A DNA stretch of 37,040 nucleotides from an uncultured Prevotellaceae bacterium (GTDB lineage Bacteria > Bacteroidota > Bacteroidia > Bacteroidales > Bacteroidaceae): contig ONKB01000068.1 in assembly GCA_900318305.1 (NCBI GenBank), forward strand, positions 1 through 37,040, written 5' to 3'. The notes beneath the pieces are model-generated. The model saw nothing but the letters and a program-made list of their open reading frames with translations, was not told where the DNA came from and ran no database searches. Within the stretch, counting starts at the first letter, position 1, and the number at the start of each line of letters is the position of its first letter. Shown here one piece after another: positions 31,358 to 37,040 of this stretch. Both the position numbers and the translations under genes were made by a program.

Positions 31358-33199
31358 ATGAAAAATCTGTTCTTGTTTTTTGCTATTGCTTCTGTTGTGC
31401 TGAGTACCAATGCGCAGCTGAAAACAGAGAGCAATACCTCTGTGATTGTCAATAAGGAGTTGGAGGCCGACCTCGTGGTATGTGGCGGAGGTCTCTCAGG
31501 AGTATGTGCAGCTGTCTCCGCAGCCCGTCACGGTGCTAAAGTTATTCTTATACAGGACCGCCCCGTCTTGGGCGGAAATGCCTCCAGCGAGATGCGTATG
31601 GGTATTGTCGGTGTTAAGAACGACGACAGCCAGGAAACGGGCATTCTGGAGGAGATGCAGCTCCGCAATTTCCGCTATAATCCGTTGCAGAGATATACCC
31701 TTTGGGATGACGTGATATATTCTACCGTTGTCTCAGAGAAGAACATCAAATTGCTGCTCAATACTTCCGTACAGGACGTTGTTATGTCAGGTGAGCGTAT
31801 CTCTGCTGTGAAATGCTGGAATACAAACGCCTATACCAAATATACCATTAAAGGCAGGATGTTTATTGATTGTACAGGCGATGGCATCTTGCGTTTGTCG
31901 GGTGCCAAATATCGCTGGGGACGTGAGGCGAAGACCGAGTTCAATGAGAGCTATGTCGATATTACTACCCCCGATGCCAAGACCATGGGCAATAGTATCT
32001 TGCTTCAGCTGCGCAAGACAACAGAGAATCACCCGTTCAAGGCCCCTGAATGGGCATACCATTTTACAGAGGATGATTTCAATTACTCAAAAGATAAGAG
32101 TACCATTCCCGGTGTGAAGTTCAATTACAAGAAACCATATCCCAAGGATAATAATTTCTGGTGGATTGAGTTTGGTGGTAATATCAATACCATTTTTGAT
32201 GCCAACGATATCCAGTATGAGCTCAAGCGTATTGCTTATGGCGTTTGGGAGTATATGAAGAACCATCCTGACGGACGTTGCCGCAATTATGATCTCGACT
32301 GGATTGGTTCCTTGCCGGGCAAACGCGAGAATGTAAGATACGTTGGTCCCCATATCCTTACTCAGGATGATGTGTTGAATGGCGGACATTTTGATGATGT
32401 CGTTGCCTATGGCGGGTGGACTCTCGACAACCATGACCCCGAGGCCTTCCACAAGAAAGGAATCATTTCGGTTGAATTTGTTGCTCCGAAATTGTACGGC
32501 ATACCCTTTGACTGTCTCTATTCTGTGAATGTTCCTAATCTGATGTTTGCAGGACGCGACATATCAACATCCCACATGGCATTCTCTTCCACGCGTGTTA
32601 TGGCGACATGTGCCTTGTTGGGTCAGGCCGCAGGAACAGGTGCAGCTCTCGCTTTGGAGAAAAACATAACGCCGGCCCAAGTGCGTAAGGACTATATCTC
32701 ACAGCTCCAGGCAGAACTGGAGGATGACGATGTGCTGCTGCCACATCGTTGGCGCAAGCCTTCTCCGCTCACCATGTCTGCCAGGATGGAAGATTCCCTG
32801 CAGGTATTGCGTAATGGAATTGACCGCAGATGGGAGGAGGCTGACAATGGCATCTGGGTTGCTCCCGGCGCAGAGACTGTTACTTATACGTGGAAGAAGC
32901 CCGTGGAACTGACAGGGGCGCGACTCATATTTGACTCTAACCTGAAGACACGCAGTAAGCGAATGCGCAAGCTTGAGGCCACGACAGAGCGGGCAGAATT
33001 GCCCCCAATGATGGCTAAGAGTTTCAGGTTGGAGGCCAGGGTAGGCGGCAAATGGCAGACTGTCTATACGGATGAGGAAAACTATCTCCGCTTGCGTAAG
33101 GTGACATTCGGTAAAGTTAAGGCTGATGCCTTGCGTCTTGTTGTCACTTCAACATGGGGAGCTCCTCATGCTCATATCTTCGCCTTTGACGCTTTGTAA
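31358..33199 (+). CDS. Secreted FAD-dependent oxidoreductase with C-terminal beta domain
   Basis: A 613-residue exported flavoprotein. The ATG at 31358 (MKNLFLFFAIASVVLSTNAQ, signal peptide) is chosen; an in-frame ATG at 31181 lies upstream of the promoter. DLVVCGGGLSGVCAA is the dinucleotide-binding motif, followed by LIQDRPVLGGNASSEMRMG, the PF12831-type signature. FIDCTGDGILRLSGA and LMFAGRDISTSHMAF are further FAD-contact regions. The last 120 residues (from about WVAPGAETVTYTW) form an extra beta-sandwich that looks like a ligand-binding module. It is the first gene of an operon with the EEP hydrolase 11 bp downstream. Substrate unknown. Confidence 0.9.
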   Translation: MKNLFLFFAIASVVLSTNAQLKTESNTSVIVNKELEADLVVCGGGLSGVCAAVSAARHGAKVILIQDRPVLGGNASSEMRMGIVGVKNDDSQETGILEEMQLRNFRYNPLQRYTLWDDVIYSTVVSEKNIKLLLNTSVQDVVMSGERISAVKCWNTNAYTKYTIKGRMFIDCTGDGILRLSGAKYRWGREAKTEFNESYVDITTPDAKTMGNSILLQLRKTTENHPFKAPEWAYHFTEDDFNYSKDKSTIPGVKFNYKKPYPKDNNFWWIEFGGNINTIFDANDIQYELKRIAYGVWEYMKNHPDGRCRNYDLDWIGSLPGKRENVRYVGPHILTQDDVLNGGHFDDVVAYGGWTLDNHDPEAFHKKGIISVEFVAPKLYGIPFDCLYSVNVPNLMFAGRDISTSHMAFSSTRVMATCALLGQAAGTGAALALEKNITPAQVRKDYISQLQAELEDDDVLLPHRWRKPSPLTMSARMEDSLQVLRNGIDRRWEEADNGIWVAPGAETVTYTWKKPVELTGARLIFDSNLKTRSKRMRKLEATTERAELPPMMAKSFRLEARVGGKWQTVYTDEENYLRLRKVTFGKVKADALRLVVTSTWGAPHAHIFAFDAL

Positions 33200-33210
33200 A
33201 CAATTTCCCT

Positions 33211-34077
33211 ATGCGTGGTGTTCGTGTTTGCTTTCTGGCACTTGCTATTATATTGAGTTGCAATGTCGCGGCCAGAAAGTGTAAACTCAATGTCATGAGC
33301 TTTAACATGTTGTTTGAACATGTCAAGCCGGCTCAGGAGGAGCGTCAGTGGGTTAACCGTCTGCCCAATGCCGTCGAGTTTTTCAGCCAATACAGACCCG
33401 ATGTGGTTGGGACTCAGGAATTGCAGACCTTCCAGGTCCGGGAGTTTGTGGCCCAATCAGGCTATGGCTGGGTAGGTGGAAGTTTGAGCAGGGGAAACCG
33501 TGAGGGTGATAAGAGTGAGAATGAGGCCATCTTTTACAGGAAGGACAAATTGGAGGTCCTTGACGAAGGCAATATATGGTTCTCTGAGACCCCTGATAAA
33601 CCAGGCTCATTCTCGTGGGGAATGAAATATCCTCGCATGTGCACATGGGCAAAGTTCAGGGAACGTTCCTCCGGCAAGGTTTTCTATGTGCTGAATTCCC
33701 ATTTCTATGTGGATGCCGATAAGGAGGATGCCCGGCTGGAGGCTGCCAGAATTGTCATGGATAAAGTGCGTGAGGCCATTAAGGATGCACCTGTGATATG
33801 CACAGGCGATTTTAACGGACTTGTAGAGAATGCCAGTATTCAATATTTGCTGAGAGATGGCGTCCTGAAAGATGCACGCGTCATGGTTAAGAAACCGGAA
33901 GGCCCAGAGGGGAGCTTTCATGGTTTCCGCAGGAATTTCGTTCCCTCCAGAAGGATTGACCATATCTTTGTGTCAGACAACGTGAAGGTAAAGTCCTATC
34001 GTATCATCGATGATCAGATAAAGACATATAGATACATCTCAGATCATCTCCCGGTAAGTGTTTTCTTGGAATTTTGA
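33211..34077 (+). CDS. Secreted EEP-family hydrolase
   Basis: A 288-residue exported protein (VCFLALAIILSCNVAA). EEP motifs in order: VMSFNMLF, VVGTQELQ (metal glutamate), VLNSHFYVDAD, ICTGDFNGL, SRRIDHIFVS and ISDHLPVS. The overall layout matches the protein at 17234-18157, including the GNIWFSETPDKPG segment (compare GTFWLSETPNEV there), so the two are close paralogues. Starts 11 bp after the FAD oxidoreductase stop; same transcript. Likely substrates are exterior nucleic acids or phospho-lipids. Confidence 0.92.
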   Translation: MRGVRVCFLALAIILSCNVAARKCKLNVMSFNMLFEHVKPAQEERQWVNRLPNAVEFFSQYRPDVVGTQELQTFQVREFVAQSGYGWVGGSLSRGNREGDKSENEAIFYRKDKLEVLDEGNIWFSETPDKPGSFSWGMKYPRMCTWAKFRERSSGKVFYVLNSHFYVDADKEDARLEAARIVMDKVREAIKDAPVICTGDFNGLVENASIQYLLRDGVLKDARVMVKKPEGPEGSFHGFRRNFVPSRRIDHIFVSDNVKVKSYRIIDDQIKTYRYISDHLPVSVFLEF

Positions 34078-34164
34078 CGAGAACATATCTGTCTGCCATA
34101 AGTGGAAAGATGCTGAAAGGAAAAGCATTGTTCCTCGCAGGAGATAGATTATGTTCCGTAGTCC

Positions 34165-34200
34165 CATTCTGGCAAGAATTGGCAAGTTCTTGCCAGAATG
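34165..34200. terminator. Perfect 14-bp inverted repeat after the EEP gene
   Basis: CATTCTGGCAAGAA (34165-34178) pairs with TTCTTGCCAGAATG (34187-34200) around TTGGCAAG, which itself repeats GGCAAG. It lies 88 bp after the stop at 34077. No strong U tract follows; it may be a terminator, an mRNA stabiliser or a repeated extragenic palindrome. Confidence 0.55.
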
Positions 34201-34301
34201 TTGAAGTGTGATTGATGGAAATACTTGGCGATTGACCAGGAGATTTTCACCATTCATTCTAAATTTTTCCATTCAGATAATAGATGTAACAATTTTTTGT
34301 G

Positions 34302-34309
34302 TAATTTTG
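34302..34309 (+). promoter_or_regulatory. -7 element TAATTTTG before the rod-shaped RNA
   Basis: TAATTTTG fits TAnnTTTG and would start transcription near 34315, exactly at the first hairpin of the candidate RNA. No clear -33 TTTG is present. Confidence 0.6.
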
Positions 34310-34312
34310 TGT

Positions 34313-34552
34313 TGTCCGCATGGAGGTGGCGACCTCCTTATCAGGACATAATAATAGAACGAAGAGCGTTTGATGTTATCTGCGTTGGGAATCTAGACAA
34401 TTTCATAACTACAAGGATAATGGACAAAGACGCTCACGTCTCTTGGATAAAAGTACGCTTGCAAAAAGCAAGAATACAATATCCTTGGGCGTGGGCTTTG
34501 TTTATTACTTTGTAGTGGGCAAGTCTAGAGCCTCCAAGCAGTAGTATTCAAA
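34313..34552 (+). ncRNA. Candidate structured ncRNA, 6S-RNA-like rod
   Basis: Within the 547 bp between 34077 and 34625 no real gene is seen. A 5' hairpin (TGTCC 34313-34317 with GGACA 34344-34348, inside it GGAGGT/ACCTCC) is followed by one long nested rod. Helices from outside in: 34369-34373 with 34548-34552; 34380-34388 with 34534-34541 (one bulge); 34392-34398 with 34523-34529 (TCTAGAC/GTCTAGA); an internal loop of 9 and 6 nt; 34408-34414 with 34510-34516 (ACTACAA/TTGTAGT); 34417-34420 with 34502-34505; 34424-34428 with 34497-34501; 34432-34438 with 34490-34496; 34445-34449 with 34480-34484; and a terminal CTTGC/GCAAG hairpin. The 184-nt rod with a central bubble is the architecture of 6S RNA, the RNA polymerase regulator. 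The 6S assignment is inference; the folding is directly visible. Confidence 0.6.
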
Positions 34553-34624
34553 GTTACCACGCTTTTTGTATGTTTAAAATTTAAGAAGAATGTTACTTGG
34601 TGACGGTAACGATGTTTGTTCAAA

Positions 34625-35392
34625 ATGAAATACTGCGGTTTATTTCTTGTCAGTCTGCTAATTGCCAGTTGTTGTACTACTACAACAACCTACATTCCAG
34701 AGCAGTTTACTCAGATTAATTATACAAAAGACAATAAAACCATCTGTGTAACTGATTCTGCCGGAATCCTTACCGTAGAATCACCCGAAAAAGATTACGC
34801 CATAACAGTTTTTTATGAAAATGTTGACAGAAACAAGGTGAAAGCAATAAAACAAGCAAAAATGAATCTTGGTATGGCTACATTTAGTAAGTCTTGGAAT
34901 ATGAATGTCAATAGTGCTTCAGGTGTTAGTTATTATCTGGAATCTGCAAAGGCTGAAGCAGCAGCAGCGGCAAATGTGGCAAATGAGATGAAACTTGGGA
35001 TTTTTGCCGTCATAAACAATTATTCCCAAGAAGATTTATTTGTCGCGAATATGACAAATGGTCTTTCGTGTACTCATATTCCAGCAGAATCGCGGTTGAC
35101 TATACCATTGAATAATCCTGAGAATATCCAATTAAGAATAACCAATATCGATCCTGTTTTTATAACTGCTGATGCGAAGAAACCAGAAGTGGCTTATGTC
35201 GCTATTACAGCCCACAGTAAAGTGAATAAGAGAATATTGGCATATGAGGATAATGCTTGTTGGGTATATAAAGTATATGAAGAGGTAAGTTCAAATTATT
35301 ATGCCACGCGTTATGTCAAAATAAGCAAAGATACTTTTAGGAAAGAGATACTTTCTCATAGGGAATATATGGAATACATCAATAAGAAATAA
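34625..35392 (+). CDS. Lipoprotein of unknown function
   Basis: A 255-residue lipoprotein; the ATG at 34625 (MKYCGLFLVSLLIASCC) is preferred over 34616. The lipobox LIASC gives the lipidated cysteine, followed by a second cysteine and a run of five threonines. The mature part is a mix of beta strands, with an alanine-rich helix in the middle (ESAKAEAAAAANVANEM). I recognise no catalytic motif. It is followed 17 bp later by another exported protein in the same direction; the two are likely co-expressed. It follows the rod RNA region and no clear promoter of its own is seen. Confidence 0.85.
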   Translation: MKYCGLFLVSLLIASCCTTTTTYIPEQFTQINYTKDNKTICVTDSAGILTVESPEKDYAITVFYENVDRNKVKAIKQAKMNLGMATFSKSWNMNVNSASGVSYYLESAKAEAAAAANVANEMKLGIFAVINNYSQEDLFVANMTNGLSCTHIPAESRLTIPLNNPENIQLRITNIDPVFITADAKKPEVAYVAITAHSKVNKRILAYEDNACWVYKVYEEVSSNYYATRYVKISKDTFRKEILSHREYMEYINKK

Positions 35393-35409
35393 CTTAAAAC
35401 CAATATAAA

Positions 35410-36108
35410 ATGGAATGTAGATTAATTGTATCATTAGTATTTGTGATTACCACATTAGCCTCTTTTGCCCAGAAAGACGTGACAACATTTCTGGGCATTC
35501 CTGTGGATGGAACAAAGACCGAGATGAAACAAAAACTCATAGCAAAAGGGTTTGTGCCTAAAAAGGAGATGGATGATGAGCATTTAGAAGGCGAATTTAA
35601 CGGAAAAGATGTTCGTGTGTATATTGTAACAAATAACAATAAGGTGTACAGACTAATGGTAGGCGATGCATACCCTATGGATGAACCCGACATAAAAGTC
35701 AGATTTAATAAACTTGTCAGACAGTTTAAAAATAACCAGCGCTATGTATCCTTAGGAGATCAAACTATCCCTGATGATGAAGATATATCATATGAAATGA
35801 CTGTTAAAAACAAACGCTATGAAGCTGCTTTTTTTCAAGTTCCAGACCCTCAAAAGATGGATTCTGTTTCATTGCAAAAGCAAATAAGAACTTATCTCTT
35901 AAACAAATATACTGAAGAACAACTTCAAAATCCTCCTGACGAAATATATAATGACATACAATCAGCCGCAATAAATTTTACCGCAGATATGTTTAGAAAG
36001 AAACTTGTATGGTTTAGGATATCTAAATCAGTTGTGTCATATGGACAATACCAGATTATGATGTATTATGACAATGAATATAACAAATCTAATGGTGAAG
36101 ACTTGTAA
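35410..36108 (+). CDS. Exported protein of unknown function, Bacteroidales family
   Basis: A 232-residue protein with signal peptide (LIVSLVFVITTLASFAQ). The segment FLGIPVDGTKTEMKQKLIAKGF followed by LEGEFNGKDVRVYIVTNNNKVYRL is a layout I recall from small Bacteroides and Prevotella proteins: a GIPVDG opening helix, then a GEF-type strand pair. Function is not known. It is acidic at the end (YNKSNGEDL). Its start is 17 bp after the lipoprotein stop, so it is probably the second gene of that operon. Confidence 0.85.
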   Translation: MECRLIVSLVFVITTLASFAQKDVTTFLGIPVDGTKTEMKQKLIAKGFVPKKEMDDEHLEGEFNGKDVRVYIVTNNNKVYRLMVGDAYPMDEPDIKVRFNKLVRQFKNNQRYVSLGDQTIPDDEDISYEMTVKNKRYEAAFFQVPDPQKMDSVSLQKQIRTYLLNKYTEEQLQNPPDEIYNDIQSAAINFTADMFRKKLVWFRISKSVVSYGQYQIMMYYDNEYNKSNGEDL

Positions 36109-36701
36109 AGTATTGATGTGATTATATGGGTAGCCATCAAGATTTGTGAAGATATGCTTCCGCAATACCTGTAGAGAGGTGTTGTGGAAGTATTATTATA
36201 TAGTTACCTATATTATTTCAACTCTGAACTTTCAACGATTGTTCCTTTCTCCGCGAGGGCAGGTATCTTGAGTACTGGGGTTGTGATATCTTAACTTATT
36301 GTCGTTTTGCTATTAATTTCTTCATCATCTTCTTCTCTACAAGCCCATCTATGACGATAAATATCTTCGACGGAATTCCTGAAATGAGAGAGTTTTTTTC
36401 TCACTCACGAGGGAGTTTTTGTTTCCTGTGAAGCCCCAAACGACCAACTATACTTACAAAATGGCACATTTCCCTCCCAGAAAAAGCCATAATACCTGAA
36501 TTTTTTGGAACCCCATTTTTGCACAAAGTAGGGGGGTAAGGATCGGAACAAGGGGTTTTTCGCATGAATTTTGAGGTCTTGAGAGCAGCAAACTGACACG
36601 TTTTGTCCCTGTTCCGAGGCTCGGCATCTTGGGATGCCGACTTCTTTGTGATATCGTATTTTATTGTATTTGTGCTTTTTATAAAGAAATGAATCGTATT
36701 T
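36109..36701. other. 593-bp gene-free stretch
   Basis: Between the exported protein stop and the iterons no ORF looks real. A minus-strand fragment reading IPSKIFIVIDGLVEKKMMKK ends at a TAA near 36297. It resembles the tail of a lost gene but has an in-frame stop about 34 codons before its end. The hairpin at 36621-36640 is the only strong structure. The AT content and lack of codon pattern suggest decayed or regulatory DNA. Confidence 0.5.
36621..36640. terminator. Perfect hairpin TCGGCATC-TTGG-GATGCCGA
   Basis: An 8-bp perfect stem with TTGG loop, preceded by CGAGGC and followed by CTTCTTTG. It looks like a terminator read left to right, yet the nearest gene ends 510 bp upstream. It therefore hints at an unrecognised transcript in 36109-36620, where I find no convincing gene. 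Confidence 0.55.
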
Positions 36702-36851
36702 TGTATCAGTGTATCAGTTGTATCAGTTTGTTTTTCGAGGTATCATTTTTCTCATATTATATATAACTATCTATATATTAATTATTTATAAAGTGTATAA
36801 GAAGGGATTATACCCTATTTATTCAAACTGATACACTGATACAACTGATAC
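36702..36851. repeat. Convergent GTATCAG iterons around an AT-rich core
   Basis: GTATCAG occurs at 36703, 36711 and 36720. Its complement CTGATAC occurs at 36828, 36836 and 36845. The innermost 12-mers TGTATCAGTTTG (36719-36730) and CAAACTGATACA (36824-36835) are exact inverted copies facing each other across 93 bp of AT-rich DNA (TATATAACTATCTATATATT region). The layout resembles protein-bound iterons at an origin or a looped regulatory region. I recall similar TGATACA repeats near primase or VirE-type gene modules in Bacteroidales, but no such gene lies in the window. Confidence 0.8.
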
Positions 36852-36916
36852 ACTTTTGTCACTGGTTACTATTTAGAGTTGTCTTTTCCTACCAAGCCAG
36901 GTGACAATCGATTTGC

Positions 36917-37040
36917 ATGGACAAGGGATTCAACTTGGAACGATATGCCAACAGAGTGCGTCTCGAACTGTTTGGGCACTGGATGGCTCGGGCGAATGGT
37001 GAGATGTGTCTTTTCTCCCACCAATATTCACGCTTTTTGC
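36917..37040 (+). CDS. Partial CDS, 5' end of unknown protein
   Basis: The ATG at 36917 opens a frame of 41 codons to the window edge (MDKGFNLERYANRVRLEL, then FGHWMARANG). An in-frame TGA at 36902-36904 means the start cannot lie much further upstream. The FNLERYANRVRLEL pattern resembles the amphipathic N-termini of small Bacteroidales membrane proteins. No promoter match is seen between it and the iterons. Identity cannot be given from this fragment. Confidence 0.6.
   Translation, partial: MDKGFNLERYANRVRLELFGHWMARANGEMCLFSHQYSRFL

Noticed and set aside
34225..34515. 96-residue plus-strand ORF in the 34.1-34.6 kb intergenic region
   Set aside because: It runs through the paired helices of the candidate RNA, has no recognisable protein pattern, and its start lies before the likely promoter.
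36405..36599. 64-residue minus-strand ORF
   Set aside because: Odd composition rich in Ser, Trp, Tyr and Cys, no promoter, and no resemblance to a protein family; more likely chance in non-coding DNA.
36702..36851. CRISPR array
   Set aside because: Repeats are 7-12 bp with 1-2 bp gaps, no spacers of 25-40 bp, and no cas genes.

Overview
The window looks like a chromosomal segment of a gut or oral Bacteroidales bacterium, most likely Prevotella or a close relative. Three things point there. Almost every clear promoter has the Bacteroidetes form (TTTG, 19-21 bp, then TAnnTTTG). Start codons lack Shine-Dalgarno sequences. The protein families are typical of the group: a BspA-like leucine-rich protein, a type IX secretion C-terminal domain, GLUG-repeat and DUF4886-like esterases, S-type sulfatases and an Hc1-like small basic protein. 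I see no transposase, integrase, CRISPR array or rRNA.

Layout. (1) 1-5000: BspA-like protein, a small membrane protein, a short-chain dehydrogenase and a large secreted sulfatase. (2) 5000-6360: a tRNA cluster (Gly-GCC, Leu-CAG, Leu-GAG, Gly-GCC) behind one strong promoter, a hypothetical gene, and a converging tRNA-Arg(CCG). Both tRNA-Gly copies are preceded by D-arm-like tRNA relics. (3) 6430-14000, all minus strand: RecB-type nuclease, secreted nitroreductase, acyltransferase, YjjG-like phosphatase, Ogt, TrpB2-type synthase, GH28-like beta-helix protein, TSCPD protein and a small HExxH membrane protein. (4) 14200-19800: large secreted SGNH/GLUG protein, secreted EEP-family hydrolase, cytosolic nitroreductase, SGNH hydrolase and an Hc1-like 55-residue protein found by reading the sequence. 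(5) 19900-34100: a dense group of exported phosphoester and lipid hydrolases. It holds three calcineurin-like phosphoesterases, an MBL-fold hydrolase, a GltS glutamate carrier, a patatin-like lipase, a GDPD-EEP fusion with a type IX signal, another EEP hydrolase and two exported FAD oxidoreductases. (6) 34100-37040: a long intergenic region with a strongly folded, 6S-RNA-like rod, a lipoprotein and a secreted protein of unknown function, then about 800 bp of non-coding DNA with convergent GTATCAG iterons around an AT-rich core, and the 5' end of one more gene.

How it may work together (inference): the 19.9-34.1 kb block reads as an extracytoplasmic kit for opening phosphodiesters and phospholipids. 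The patatin and GDPD would release acyl chains and glycerophosphate, the EEP and calcineurin-like enzymes would cut further phosphoesters, and GltS would import an amino-acid product. The minus-strand run 24749-19939 (gaps of 0, 21 and 14 bp) is a probable four-gene operon, and a divergent paralogue of its first gene starts 92 bp away. The two most unusual non-coding signals are the rod RNA at about 34313-34552 and the iteron region at 36702-36851.
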